Positions 35,313 through 45,236 of a stretch of 64,000 nucleotides of DNA are shown piece by piece. Within the stretch, counting starts at the first letter, position 1. Each line of letters starts with the position of its first letter. The notes under the pieces were generated by a model. The model was given only the letters and a program-made list of their open reading frames with translations, did no database searches and was not told where the DNA came from. The stretch is taken from positions 1 through 64,000 of the forward strand of contig CAZKFM010000001.1 of the NCBI GenBank assembly GCA_964552195.1, written 5' to 3'. This DNA comes from CAZKAP01 sp964552195. GTDB taxonomy: Bacteria; Bacteroidota; Bacteroidia; Flavobacteriales; Flavobacteriaceae. The position numbers and the translations under genes are program-made.

Positions 35313-37137
35313 TGTCTGAGAGGTCCACGTCGGCCATCAGACCACTGGGGTCGATAGCCATGGCGTCGACCTGTCCATACGGCAGGTCTACCTCAAAGGT
35401 ATAGCTCGGATGGGTCCAGGCCCAATCCTGGAGTACTTTTCGTTCGTAGGCAGGGTAGGGGTTGTCCTTTTCTCCCCTCATCATTCGAAGGGGAATGTAG
35501 TAATTGTGATAGTTGCCCTCCTTGTCCTTGATGAACAAATCGATCGGCATGGGCATCTGGCCTTTCCGCTTAAGGGTAATCCGTGTTTTTTCCCCTGCAG
35601 CTTCGACTTCCGCTATGGCGTAGTCTATGGTGTTCGTAGTTCGGGTCCAGTCGTTCAGATACCATTCGAGTTCAATGCCTGATACTTTTTCGGCAACCCG
35701 CTTGATGTCGTTGGGAATGGGATGACGAAACTTGAACTGTTTGTAGTACTCCTTAATGGCCTGGTCCCTCTTATCCTCACCGATCACATAGCCCAGCTGA
35801 GCGAGGAATACGGCGCCTTTACTGTATGCTGAATTTCCGTAGGCGAAATTGGTGTCGTAGCGATCGGCATGTGTGGTCTGAGGCTCCTCCATCCCTGATG
35901 TCGCGAGACGGCGATATCCACTGTAGCTGCCGCTGAACGGGAAGGGATTATCCCGCTCCATGATTTCGTCCATGCAGAGGGCGCTGATGTAGCTGGTGAA
36001 CCCTTCGTCCATCCATTCGTACTTGGATTCATTGGTGCCCAGCAGGTGCTGAAACCAGGAGTGCGCCATTTCGTGTACGGTAACCCCAACCAGACTGCCA
36101 AAGGAACGATCGCCGGTAATTAAAGTGGCCATGGGGTATTCCATGCCCCCGTCACCTCCCTGAATGATGGAGTATTGCTCATAGGGATAGGGTCCAATAT
36201 GTTCGGACAGGTAGGTCATGGCCGCGGCGGCCTTGGGCTGGAGGTTCTTCCAGTTTTCCTTTAGCTGTTCGTCCCCTTTGTAGAAGAAGTGCAGGACAGG
36301 CACCCCTTCTACCTTCAGGGTGTCGTGGGTGTAACCGGGGTCGGCACCCCAGACGAAATCCATTACCTGTGGTGCTTTGAAATGCCAGGTCAGCGTCTTG
36401 CCACGTGTACGACGGGTCTTTTCCCCATAACCGTGTCCGATTTCCCCGGGATTCTGCAGGTAGCCCGTAGCCCCGATCACGTAATCCTTGTCCAGGGTTA
36501 TCTTCACGTCGAAATCTCCCCAGACTCCGTGAAACTCCCGGGCGATATATGGATTCGGGTGCCAGCCCTCGAAATCGTATTCCGCCAGCTTGGGGTACCA
36601 CTGGCTCATGGACAGGGCGATCCCCTCGGCATTGTTGCGTCCGGACCTTCGGATTTGCAAAGGTACCTGGCCCATGAAGCTCAGGTCGAAGGTAGTACTG
36701 GACCCGGAGGCTACAGGCTTGGCCAGGTCCACTACCAGTATGGTTTCCTCTTCCTGGTACTTTACGGCATTCCCATCCTGCGTGAGGGCAGTGACGTGCA
36801 GGTAGCCCTGTTCCTCAGGCTTGAGTATGGCGATCCGGCTTTTGCCGTCACTCATCATCCGCCGGTCCGGGTCCCTTACACTTTGTAGCCGCATATCCAT
36901 TTCGCTACCGGGCTGAAAGGCGTTGAAGTACAAATGAAAATACACCCGATCGAGTTCATCCGGGGAATTATTGGTATACACGATTTTCTGAGTGCCGGAA
37001 TACTGAAAGCTCTCGACATCCATTTTCACGTCTATGGTGTAGTCCACGTGTTGCTGCCAGCTGCTGGTTTCAGACTGGGCAAGAACGGTGATCGATGCGA
37101 AAAGAAATACGAGCGAGGCTAATGTGGGACGTATCAT
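35290..37137 (-). CDS. M1-family metallopeptidase (aminopeptidase N-like)
   Basis: 615 residues. The signal peptide is about 20 residues (ends VLAQ). The N-terminal beta-saddle spans about 25-210, and the gluzincin domain carries HEMAHSWFQHLLG (HExxH zinc ligands) with the downstream Glu in NESKYEWMDEGF. GGDGGMEYPMATL replaces the classical GAMEN exopeptidase loop. It lacks the long C-terminal helical domain of aminopeptidase N, as do many Bacteroidota relatives. Probably a periplasmic peptide-degrading enzyme. It is 15 bases downstream of the S8 peptidase gene and overlaps rnpA by 23 bases. Confidence 0.92.
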   Translation of the reverse strand: MIRPTLASLVFLFASITVLAQSETSSWQQHVDYTIDVKMDVESFQYSGTQKIVYTNNSPDELDRVYFHLYFNAFQPGSEMDMRLQSVRDPDRRMMSDGKSRIAILKPEEQGYLHVTALTQDGNAVKYQEEETILVVDLAKPVASGSSTTFDLSFMGQVPLQIRRSGRNNAEGIALSMSQWYPKLAEYDFEGWHPNPYIAREFHGVWGDFDVKITLDKDYVIGATGYLQNPGEIGHGYGEKTRRTRGKTLTWHFKAPQVMDFVWGADPGYTHDTLKVEGVPVLHFFYKGDEQLKENWKNLQPKAAAAMTYLSEHIGPYPYEQYSIIQGGDGGMEYPMATLITGDRSFGSLVGVTVHEMAHSWFQHLLGTNESKYEWMDEGFTSYISALCMDEIMERDNPFPFSGSYSGYRRLATSGMEEPQTTHADRYDTNFAYGNSAYSKGAVFLAQLGYVIGEDKRDQAIKEYYKQFKFRHPIPNDIKRVAEKVSGIELEWYLNDWTRTTNTIDYAIAEVEAAGEKTRITLKRKGQMPMPIDLFIKDKEGNYHNYYIPLRMMRGEKDNPYPAYERKVLQDWAWTHPSYTFEVDLPYGQVDAMAIDPSGLMADVDLSDNEYTVSE

Positions 37138-37152
37138 AGAAGAGGGTATTAT

Positions 37153-38796
37153 TTATTTCGTTCTTTTATTGGAGCGGGAGCGCTGGTCTGCCATCAATAG
37201 TGCGTTGTAGGCATTGACCATGTTTCCAGAGACCGAGAGTTGGGAGAAAGGCTTGGACTCGGATCCGTCACCGGGCACAACCACCTTCTGCTTGGTGGTG
37301 ATACCAGACTGCATAATGATCTCCTTTACCTCCGGAGCGCTGAGCTCGGGGTAATAGGATCGCACCAAAGCGGCAACTCCCGACACTGCCGGTGCAGCCA
37401 TGGAACTACCGTCGTGATAGACATAGCCGTTGCCTGGCTCTAGTGAATACACCTGAACGCCGGGGGCGTAGATGTCCACCGACTTTTTTCCGTAGTTGGT
37501 GAAGCCGGCCACCAGGTTCGAGCCGTAGTCCGGTGCCAGGGCACCAACGGTGAGCACATTGTCGGCGAACTCCTCGCCACTATCTATGTTGTCCTTCGGA
37601 TAGCGATGGATCACCTTATCGAGATCCTTGCTTTCGTTGCCGGCGGCCATGACGATAAGCACATCGCGGGAGGCAGCGTATTTTATGGCATCATATACCC
37701 ATTCGGGATTCACCGAGAAATACTTTCCGAAGCTGCAGTTGATCACCCGGGCGCCGTTGTCCACCGCATAGCGTATGCCCAGGGCCACGTCCTTGTCGTA
37801 TTCGTCCCCGTTGGAAAGGATGCGCAGGGCCATGATTTCCACGTTGCGTGCCACCCCGTCCATGCCCAGGTTATTTTCCCGTTCTGCGGCGATGATGCCG
37901 GCTACATGCGTTCCGTGGTCTTCCCGTTCGATCCCGGTAGACGGATCTCCGTTGCCGTATCCACGGTCGTTGATATCATAGGCATCGTCGCCCACCTGCT
38001 CGCGTCCGTCAAAGGAAACGTTAGTTCCATAGTCGATCAGGTCTTTGTAGTCGCGGGCCACTCCCCCCAGCATTTCTTTAACCTCGGCTCCGGTCTCGGC
38101 TATGCTCAGGAACCTCAAAACGGTCAACTGATATTGCATGCCCTGTTCGTCGGCAGGCGCAAAGGCCTCGAGGTCCTCCTCGGTATAATCCGCTTTGCCC
38201 AACTTATCGGTGAGGTATTCGTGAGCGGGATCGAAAATCTTCTGGAGCTCGGAGAAAAACTGATAGTTTTCGTTGGCCTCCTTCTGCTTGGCGGCCAGTT
38301 CTTCCGTCGCCCGGGCCTGCAATTCGCTACTGCCGAGATTGAGTCGCAGGATACGGGCCATTTCCAGCTGTTCGTTTACCGACTCACCCAGGAAATTATA
38401 TCCGTGTACATCGTCTACATAGCCATTGTTGTCGTCGTCAATTCCATTGCCCGGATTTTCGTCCGAATTGGTCCAGAGCACCTCGTCCAGGTCTTCGTGT
38501 TCGAGGTCGATCCCACTGTCCATGACGGCTACGATCACCGTCTTTCCCCGTTTGCCCTTGAGCAGTTCGTCATAGGCGCGCTTGACACTCATTCCGGGTA
38601 TGGTATCCCGGGTCAGGTCCAGGTGCATCCAGTTCTCCTTTTCGTATAGAGTGAGCTCGCTGTTCTTGTAGGGAAGGGTGTCGATGTTTTCGACGGGTGT
38701 GCTGACCAGTTGGGTGCTTCCACAGGCCGTTGCCAGCAGTAAGCCCACTATGGCAAGAGCGGGTCGGGTTATAGGGGAAAACCTCATAAATTTCAA
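37153..38796 (-). CDS. S8-family subtilisin-like serine peptidase, lipoprotein
   Basis: 547 residues. A signal peptide ends in a lipobox (LLATAC, Cys at about residue 26), so it is a lipid-anchored periplasmic or surface protease. The catalytic triad is visible: Asp in VAVMDSGIDLEHEDL (about residue 93), His in DHGTHVAGIIAAE (about 300) and Ser in HDGSSMAAPAVSG (about 495). The Asp-His gap of some 200 residues is far longer than in subtilisin and holds a helical, Glu/Lys-rich insert. There is no T9SS domain at the C-terminus. It is the first gene of the protease group and lies 19 bases downstream of the MBL gene. Confidence 0.92.
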   Translation of the reverse strand: MKFMRFSPITRPALAIVGLLLATACGSTQLVSTPVENIDTLPYKNSELTLYEKENWMHLDLTRDTIPGMSVKRAYDELLKGKRGKTVIVAVMDSGIDLEHEDLDEVLWTNSDENPGNGIDDDNNGYVDDVHGYNFLGESVNEQLEMARILRLNLGSSELQARATEELAAKQKEANENYQFFSELQKIFDPAHEYLTDKLGKADYTEEDLEAFAPADEQGMQYQLTVLRFLSIAETGAEVKEMLGGVARDYKDLIDYGTNVSFDGREQVGDDAYDINDRGYGNGDPSTGIEREDHGTHVAGIIAAERENNLGMDGVARNVEIMALRILSNGDEYDKDVALGIRYAVDNGARVINCSFGKYFSVNPEWVYDAIKYAASRDVLIVMAAGNESKDLDKVIHRYPKDNIDSGEEFADNVLTVGALAPDYGSNLVAGFTNYGKKSVDIYAPGVQVYSLEPGNGYVYHDGSSMAAPAVSGVAALVRSYYPELSAPEVKEIIMQSGITTKQKVVVPGDGSESKPFSQLSVSGNMVNAYNALLMADQRSRSNKRTK

Positions 38797-38815
38797 TTTT
38801 AATGTGTAAACTGTA

Positions 38816-39679
38816 TTAATGGGCGAATATTTCGTCGAAAGAGAGTATTTCGTCCAGTCTTATTCCTTTTTCGGTTTTCTTCAGTCGCGCCATCTCATTG
38901 TGGGCGTCGTGCTCGAAGAACAGGAGGTAGTCGTTGTCTGCCACCCAATCCAAAAAGCGTGCCTTTTCTTCCATGGTGATCAGGGGCCGGGTATCGAAAC
39001 CCATGACATACACCAGAGGAATGTGTCCTGCGGTTGGGATCAGGTCGGCGGTGAATATGATCCGCTGTCCTTTATAGTCGATTACCGGTAACATCATCTT
39101 TTCGGTATGTCCGTCCACACAGATAAAGGAGAATCCCATGAGGCTGTCCTGCAGATAGGTTTCTTCCTTCAGAGGCAGGAACTCAAGCCGACCGGATTCC
39201 TGCACAGGGAGGATATTCTCCTTAAGAAAGGAGGCCTTCTCCCGGGGGTTGGGCCGGGTCGCCCATTCCCAGTGCGAGGGATTCGTCCAGAAACGGGCAT
39301 TGGGAAAGGCCGGGCGATAGCCGCTTCTATCTTCGTTCCATTCGATACAGCCCCCGCAGTGGTCGAAGTGCAGGTGAGTGAGGAAGACGTCCGTGATGTC
39401 GCCTTTCTCGAAGCCGTGAGCGGCCAGGGATCTGTCCAGGGAGTGGTCGCCCCAGGGATAATAGTAACTGAAAAACTTCTCGGATTGCTTGTTGCCCAGC
39501 CCGGTATCGATCAGTACCAGGCGGTCGCCGTCCTCGATGAGCAGGGAGCGGGCTCCGAGATCGATCATATTATTTGAATCCGCCGGGTTGGTGCGTTGCC
39601 AGAGACTCTTGGGCACCACGCCAAACATGGCCCCTCCGTCCAGCTTAAAGTTCCCCGTTTCGATCGGATATAGCTTCAT
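38816..39679 (-). CDS. MBL-fold metallohydrolase
   Basis: 287 residues, no signal peptide, so cytoplasmic. HLHFDHCGG is the HxHxDH zinc-binding motif, DTGLGNKQSEKFF precedes it, and FTADLIPTAGHIP and a late FFEHDAHNE supply the other ligands. The overall pattern with VLIDTGLGN...TDVFLTHLHFDHCG is that of the lactonase-like MBL subgroup that includes AHL lactonases; the substrate cannot be assigned. It lies between the SulP gene (24 bases upstream) and the S8 peptidase gene on one strand. Confidence 0.88.
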   Translation of the reverse strand: MKLYPIETGNFKLDGGAMFGVVPKSLWQRTNPADSNNMIDLGARSLLIEDGDRLVLIDTGLGNKQSEKFFSYYYPWGDHSLDRSLAAHGFEKGDITDVFLTHLHFDHCGGCIEWNEDRSGYRPAFPNARFWTNPSHWEWATRPNPREKASFLKENILPVQESGRLEFLPLKEETYLQDSLMGFSFICVDGHTEKMMLPVIDYKGQRIIFTADLIPTAGHIPLVYVMGFDTRPLITMEEKARFLDWVADNDYLLFFEHDAHNEMARLKKTEKGIRLDEILSFDEIFAH

Positions 39680-39703
39680 AAGATCTTAAAGTCGCTCAAG
39701 ATA

Positions 39704-41923
39704 CTATTCATTTTGATTTCCAACCGAATCCATTAAGGTTTGTTTAAGCATCCGTCCGAAAAAGACCATGGCTTTGATCTCGGGTACGCTCAGGGGCCGT
39801 TCTTTTTTGAGTATCAATAGGGAGGGACCGTTGGATTCAATATGGTAAAGCGGGTTGCTTTCCAGAAACCGGATCAGGTCATCGGAGAAAAGTCGTTCGA
39901 TCGCGGGGGCGTCTTCCCCGCTGAGGAAAAATCGCCGATTGAAATCGGGGTGGCCGGACAGAAGTATTTCCTTAAACCCGGCCTGGGAGTAGAGCCGCTG
40001 CCAGATGCCCTCCTTGTCCAGTGTAAAAACGGGCAGGGAGCCGGGAAGATCGATCTGCATGAAGGTGGAGCGTATGTTTTCCTTGGCGATGAATTCTCCT
40101 TCCGAGAACTCGATGTCGGATATCATCAGGGCTCCGTTTTCACCGTGAAGGGTATTGTAGATGTAGTTGATCTGACGGGTACGGAAGAACACGAAGTCCA
40201 TCAGGAAACCCGCCTCCTGGGATCGTGCAGGGCGATAGTCCCACTGGTATTCCAGGGCGAAATCCCGCAGCCGTTTCTGCCGTCCGGTGAAATAGTCTTC
40301 TATAGGCTGCAGGCCCCGGAAGGGGATTACGTTGCGGATGGCCTGGGGATGACGGGAGTCGGCTCCATGTCCGTCCAGTCCTATAACGGACAGGTCTCCT
40401 CCCTTCTTGAAAAAAGACTCCGTGTAGAAATCGATGCCTTCCATAACGGTGTGGTCGACGAATTGGCACATGGAGAAATCGATCACCGCCTGCTCGTGTT
40501 CGGGTATGGCATCCAGCTTCTCCCGAAGTTTATAGAAATTCATGAAGTTGCAGAAGTGCTTGACGCTTACGTAGTAGGTGCCTTCGTCCGATTCCTTGAA
40601 GACCAGCACATTGGGCTTAAAAACATTCTGTAAAAACAGAAAAGGATTCCGGGTGATAAAGATGTGCAGCACCAGGGTCATGAGTATGCCCGCCAGTATA
40701 CCCGTGATGAGATTGGCGAAAAGGGTCGTCAGGAGGGTAGCCAGGAAGATAGCCACCTGTTCCCGGCCAATCTGTGCCACCCGGAATAGGGTCTGTGGTG
40801 TGCCGAGCTTGAAGCCGGTATAGACCAGTATGGCGGCCAGGGCCGAAAGTGGGATGGTGCTGAGCTGGGCCTGCAAGAGCAGCACGAAGGCGAGCAGGAA
40901 GCCTGCATGAAGAAAGTTGGCCGAACGATTACTGGCCTGGCTGTTTACATTTACCGAACTCCGGGCGATCACGATAACGACATTAAGCCCTCCCAGTAGC
41001 CCGCTGACAATAGTGGCGAGTCCTAGAGCCCTGAGATCACGATTGACGTTGGAGCGCCTCTGCAGAGGGTCCAGCTTATCGACCGCCTTGATGCTGAGCA
41101 AAGACTCAATGCTGGCGATCAGGGTAATGGAGACTACGCTCTGCAGGAAGGGCAGGGTATATCCCTTGGAAAAGTCGGGCGAAGGCAGGCTTTCCATCAG
41201 GTTGGTGGGAATGTCAATCAGGAATTCCCTGGTTAAGGGATACGGACGGCCCAGATAACCAAAGGCATAAAACAGGCCCATGGAGAGAATGAGGATCCAC
41301 ATGGGCGCGGGAATGAGCTGCACAATTCGGCTGCGAAGCCGGGCATAAACAATGAGAATCAACAGTGAGACCAGGCCTACGGCGGCAGTGAACTGCTGGG
41401 CCGGGCCTGCCTCCGTAACCAGTGCCCCGAGCGAATGGGGTATGGATATCAATAGCGGGACTACGTCCCCATTGGCCCCTGTGTTCCCGATCATGACGTG
41501 GAACTGCTTGGCGAAGATGATCCACCCGATGGCCGCCAGCATGCCTTCAATGGCAGAGGCTGGGAAAAAATCGGCCAGCCTTCCCAAGCGGAATACCCCC
41601 ATGGCAAACAATAGCACCCCAGATACCACTATGGCCGCCAGGGTATAGAGGAAGCCCTGCGTCAGGTCCCCTTCACCCAGAGCGATCACGGAACTGAGCA
41701 CCACCACGACCAGTCCGTTACCCGGTCCGGCTATGGTTACATGAGACCCTCCAAGCAGCGATACCATTATGCCCCCTACGATGGCCGCCACCACTCCGGA
41801 TATGGGCGGGGCTCCGCTGGCCAGGGCCAGACCCAGTCCCAGGGGCAGGGCGATAAGCGAGACCACGAAACCGGAAAACAGGTTTCTGGGCAGTTCGCTC
41901 ATAAATGCTGAGATGCGCTCCAT
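39704..41923 (-). CDS. SulP-family anion transporter with STAS and extra C-terminal domain
   Basis: 739 residues, longer than the usual about 550. About 10-12 membrane spans occupy residues 10-425, with the SulP hallmarks ALPLGLGLALASGAPPISGVVAAIVGG and HVTIAGPGNGLVVVV. A STAS domain follows at about 455-560 (AVIDFSMCQFVDHTVMEGI). After it come about 150 further residues with DIEFSEGEFIAKENIRSTF and SGHPDFNRRFFLSGEDAPAIERLF, not part of standard SulP proteins. Substrates in the family include sulfate, bicarbonate and other anions; none can be assigned here. It is seven bases downstream of the universal stress gene, so they form an operon. Confidence 0.9.
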   Translation of the reverse strand: MERISAFMSELPRNLFSGFVVSLIALPLGLGLALASGAPPISGVVAAIVGGIMVSLLGGSHVTIAGPGNGLVVVVLSSVIALGEGDLTQGFLYTLAAIVVSGVLLFAMGVFRLGRLADFFPASAIEGMLAAIGWIIFAKQFHVMIGNTGANGDVVPLLISIPHSLGALVTEAGPAQQFTAAVGLVSLLILIVYARLRSRIVQLIPAPMWILILSMGLFYAFGYLGRPYPLTREFLIDIPTNLMESLPSPDFSKGYTLPFLQSVVSITLIASIESLLSIKAVDKLDPLQRRSNVNRDLRALGLATIVSGLLGGLNVVIVIARSSVNVNSQASNRSANFLHAGFLLAFVLLLQAQLSTIPLSALAAILVYTGFKLGTPQTLFRVAQIGREQVAIFLATLLTTLFANLITGILAGILMTLVLHIFITRNPFLFLQNVFKPNVLVFKESDEGTYYVSVKHFCNFMNFYKLREKLDAIPEHEQAVIDFSMCQFVDHTVMEGIDFYTESFFKKGGDLSVIGLDGHGADSRHPQAIRNVIPFRGLQPIEDYFTGRQKRLRDFALEYQWDYRPARSQEAGFLMDFVFFRTRQINYIYNTLHGENGALMISDIEFSEGEFIAKENIRSTFMQIDLPGSLPVFTLDKEGIWQRLYSQAGFKEILLSGHPDFNRRFFLSGEDAPAIERLFSDDLIRFLESNPLYHIESNGPSLLILKKERPLSVPEIKAMVFFGRMLKQTLMDSVGNQNE

Positions 41924-41930
41924 ATTCGAC

Positions 41931-42788
41931 TTAACTACGGATGATCAGGGTGTCCGTGGGCAGGTCGGAAAGTATAAATTCTATATCGTGTGTAAAAACG
42001 CGGTCCCAAAAATTACTGCGGACTGGGGCGTTCATCACCAACAGGTCGGCCCGGATGACTTCGGCATAGTGGCCTATGGTATATCCCCTGCGGCCAAAGA
42101 TGCTTTGCGTCTTGACCTTGAAAGGACCCTTTAGCTCTTCCGGCACCTGGTCCAGGATTTTCTTTACCCGAAGGTCTTCCCGACGGCTGATCTGTTCCCT
42201 GAGCATGGCGGCCTTTTCCAGGGATTGGTCGTCTTCTACCGGCACGTCGATCTCCTCGGGCCGGATTTCTTCGACTACGGTTACGATTTCCGAACCCAGC
42301 GTCTTCGCCATATATAGCGCCCGGCGAATGGCCGTCGGGGTTTCCCGGTCTTCCAGACCATTCACCACCACATGCTTGCAGGGGGTCCGTTCCAGGGAAG
42401 GTTTGATAAGGAGCAGTACCGAACAGCTTACATTTCGGGTGAGCTTGCGGGCGATGGACCCCACGTAAAAGGTATAGAGGCTCTCGTGTTGCTTGGCCCC
42501 CAGCATGAGCAGATCGATGCCCAGCTCGTCCACGGCCTCGCGAAGTATGGGATAGGCCTTGCCCGGACGCCAAAGGATTTCATCCACATCCTCCTCTATC
42601 GCCAGCTGGGTGAGCAATTCCCTGAGCTGGGTTTCTTTCTTACGCGTTTGCGAACCTACATGCAACAGGGTCAGCCTCGACCCCATGATGCGGGAAAGCC
42701 GGGTGACCTCCGCCAGATTGACCAGCAGGGAGGGGGAAAACGCAAAGCCAAAGAGGATTTTCCGAAACGGAAAGGAGTCGTCCTTCAT
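41931..42788 (-). CDS. Tandem universal stress protein
   Basis: 285 residues from the ATG at 42788 (MKDDSFPFRKILF); an upstream 11-residue extension was discarded because the first strand starts right at FRKILFGFAF. It has two UspA-like alpha/beta halves (about 1-140 and 141-285). The first ends with LGAKQHESLYTFYVGSIARKLTRNVSCSVLLI, a GSxxxx-S/N-CSV nucleotide-binding-type tail, and the second with DIEFILSDLPTDTLIIRS. It precedes the SulP gene by seven bases and diverges from the antiporter gene. Together the three suggest ion homeostasis under stress. Confidence 0.88.
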   Translation of the reverse strand: MKDDSFPFRKILFGFAFSPSLLVNLAEVTRLSRIMGSRLTLLHVGSQTRKKETQLRELLTQLAIEEDVDEILWRPGKAYPILREAVDELGIDLLMLGAKQHESLYTFYVGSIARKLTRNVSCSVLLLIKPSLERTPCKHVVVNGLEDRETPTAIRRALYMAKTLGSEIVTVVEEIRPEEIDVPVEDDQSLEKAAMLREQISRREDLRVKKILDQVPEELKGPFKVKTQSIFGRRGYTIGHYAEVIRADLLVMNAPVRSNFWDRVFTHDIEFILSDLPTDTLIIRS

Positions 42789-42874
42789 CTTATTTATGGG
42801 TCTTTTTACCTCGCATTCCACTATTTTGAGGGGTGCGGCTTGTCGGAAAGGTCTTAATTTAGCAAATTTAGAAT

Positions 42875-44698
42875 ATGATAGAACTCGCAGGAATCATCAT
42901 TCTCGGGATTTTGGCGCAATGGTCAGCCTGGAGGTTGAAGATTCCTGCCATCCTTCCCCTTATTATTATCGGCCTCCTCGTTGGTCCCATAGCCACCGAA
43001 TTCACCGAAAACCACACCAAGCTGATCGAGCCGCAGTGGGATGGAACCCGCGGACTGTTCCCCGGGGAATCTCTGTATTATTTTGTATCGCTGGCGATAG
43101 GGGTGATCCTCTTCGAGGGAGGCCTGACCCTGAAAAGGTCCGAGTTAACTAATGTCGGGCCCGTGATCACCAAACTGATCGTGATCGGTTCACTGGTGAC
43201 CTTTGTCCTGGGCGGAATAGCCGCCCATTACTTTTTTGACCTGAACTGGCAGATCTCGCTGCTCTTCTCTTCTCTGATCGTGGTTACCGGACCAACGGTG
43301 ATTGCGCCCATATTGAGGAACATTCCGCTGAAAAAGGACGTCTCTGCCGTACTCAAGTGGGAGGGTATACTGATCGACCCCATAGGCGCCTTGTTCGCCG
43401 TACTGGTGTACGAGTTTATTATGGTGGGGCAGGGCAGGGAATACACCCTGAAGGCCATAGTGGAGTTCAGCAAGGTCCTGCTTTTCGGACTTACCTTCGG
43501 CTTTACCTTCGCCCATGCACTGGCCTTCCTGATCAAGAACAAGCTGATCCCCCATTACCTGGTCAATGTGGGCTCTCTGTCCATGGTCCTCTTCGTTTTC
43601 GTGTCGGCCGAGCTCTTCGCCCACGAGTCCGGCCTGCTGGCTGTGGTGGTGATGGGCATGGTGATGGGCAACATGAAGGTGCCCAATCTGGATGACCTGT
43701 TGTACTTTAAGGAATCGTTGAGCATACTGCTCATATCCATATTGTTTATTATACTGGCCGCCAACATCGACCTGGAAGACCTGGAGAAGATTTATAACTG
43801 GCGGACGCTGGCTCTGCTCGGGGTAATTATTTTCCTGATCCGGCCCCTAGTGGTCCTGATCAGCTCCTGGGGCTCCAACCTCACGGTACGCGAGCGGATG
43901 TTCATCAGTTGGGTAGGCCCGCGTGGTATTGTTGCTGCCGGTATCGCCTCCCTGTTTGGGACCCGACTGGCTGACCAGGGAGAAACCGGGGCAGAATTCG
44001 TTACTCCCCTGGTGTTTATGGTTGTCTTGGGAACCGTACTCCTGAACGCGGCTACGGCCCGACCGGTGGCCAAATGGCTGGGCGTCTATCTGACCAAGTC
44101 CGAAGGCATACTGATCGTAGGGGCGTCAAAGCTTTCCCGTGTCATAGCCACTTACCTGCGCGAGAACCGGCGCGATGTGGTGCTGATCGACAACAACCAG
44201 CAGAACGTGGACAAGGCCCGCAATATGGGGCTTGAGGCCATCAACGCCAATATCTTCGCAGAGTCGCTGACCGATAATTTTGAACTCAACGATGTCGGCT
44301 ACATGCTCGCCCTGACCGGTAACAGCGAGATCAATCGCTATGCGGTGGACCGCTTCGGACAGCAGTTCGGGGAGCACGGTGCCCATCGGCTGATGGATCA
44401 GCTCCGCAAGGGCGAGTCCCCGGACGGCCGCTTCACCCCTTTCGATTTCGGAGAGCTCAGTGCTGTGGTTCGGGACTATCCCACCATTAATGAAATCAAA
44501 ATAGAAAACGGGGAACAGCTTCGGGGCCTGCTTAATTACAAGGAAGACAAGGTGGTCCGGGTTCCCCTCTTCGTCAAGAAAAAAGGCGGCGCCCTGGATG
44601 TCATCTCCTCTCTGGACAGCGACCTGGAGGTGGAGCCCGGCAGCAAACTGGTATACCTCGGCAAGGTTTACGATTTTGACGAGGAACTCGTCCCCTAA
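42875..44698 (+). CDS. CPA1-type cation:proton antiporter with RCK domains
   Basis: 607 residues. About 12 membrane spans cover residues 1-395, with the antiporter hallmarks LLVGPIATEF, VTGPTVIAPILRNIPLKKDV and SWVGPRGIVAAGIASLF. A TrkA-N-like Rossmann domain (about 408-500, GILIVGASKLSRVIATYLRENRRDV) and a TrkA-C-like segment (about 530-605) follow and probably sense nucleotides. It exchanges Na+ or K+ for H+ across the inner membrane. The start is the ATG at 42875, preceded by a near -7 sequence (TAATTTAG). Confidence 0.92.
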   Translation: MIELAGIIILGILAQWSAWRLKIPAILPLIIIGLLVGPIATEFTENHTKLIEPQWDGTRGLFPGESLYYFVSLAIGVILFEGGLTLKRSELTNVGPVITKLIVIGSLVTFVLGGIAAHYFFDLNWQISLLFSSLIVVTGPTVIAPILRNIPLKKDVSAVLKWEGILIDPIGALFAVLVYEFIMVGQGREYTLKAIVEFSKVLLFGLTFGFTFAHALAFLIKNKLIPHYLVNVGSLSMVLFVFVSAELFAHESGLLAVVVMGMVMGNMKVPNLDDLLYFKESLSILLISILFIILAANIDLEDLEKIYNWRTLALLGVIIFLIRPLVVLISSWGSNLTVRERMFISWVGPRGIVAAGIASLFGTRLADQGETGAEFVTPLVFMVVLGTVLLNAATARPVAKWLGVYLTKSEGILIVGASKLSRVIATYLRENRRDVVLIDNNQQNVDKARNMGLEAINANIFAESLTDNFELNDVGYMLALTGNSEINRYAVDRFGQQFGEHGAHRLMDQLRKGESPDGRFTPFDFGELSAVVRDYPTINEIKIENGEQLRGLLNYKEDKVVRVPLFVKKKGGALDVISSLDSDLEVEPGSKLVYLGKVYDFDEELVP

Positions 44699-44751
44699 TG
44701 TAACTGCATACCCGGCATATTTACTACCTTATCCTCCTAATTTCTTCTGGG

Positions 44752-45219
44752 ATGAAGTGGTTCCACCTCATGTTTACAGCCCTGGCCGTGGTCCTGATTG
44801 CCGTTTCGGCCCTTGTCGGCTACGAGCTGATCACCTACAACCTGGCCCTGACTTCGGAAGGAGGCCCCAAGACCCTGAGGGCCGGTCTCAGCCTCGGATT
44901 TCTGCAGTCCCTTATGGCCATGTTGCAGTTTGCCGCCTTTCTGGTCATGTTATTCTACACCACACTGCTGCTCTGGAAGAAAATCTGGATGATGCCCCTG
45001 CTCGCCCTGGGAGGTATAGCGGTGATTGCCATTGTATTCCGGTTTAAGCTGGTGGATGCAGTGGTCAGCGGTAGCATGGGCTGGTGGCTGGCCTTGTACC
45101 TGATTTTCCCGCTGGCGGGCCTTCTCAGAAAGGAACTGAGGCAGACCTGGTACTGGGTAAATCTGCTGCTGCTGGGCTGGGCATATATGATGTTCCCCTC
45201 CTTGCTCTGGTGGGGCTAA
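44752..45219 (+). CDS. Small membrane protein of unknown function
   Basis: 155 residues with four predicted membrane spans (about 5-28, 50-75, 78-100 and 105-150 containing two short ones) and a Trp/Leu-rich C-terminus (MFPSLLWWG). It has no recognised family features. It follows the antiporter by 53 bases on the same strand and may be co-transcribed. Confidence 0.75.
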   Translation: MKWFHLMFTALAVVLIAVSALVGYELITYNLALTSEGGPKTLRAGLSLGFLQSLMAMLQFAAFLVMLFYTTLLLWKKIWMMPLLALGGIAVIAIVFRFKLVDAVVSGSMGWWLALYLIFPLAGLLRKELRQTWYWVNLLLLGWAYMMFPSLLWWG

Positions 45220-45236
45220 ATCATTTGAGGACGTCC

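Noticed and set aside
37606..38649. 347-codon plus-strand open frame opposite the S8 peptidase
   Set aside because: It covers the catalytic-domain codons in reverse and is explained by their bias.
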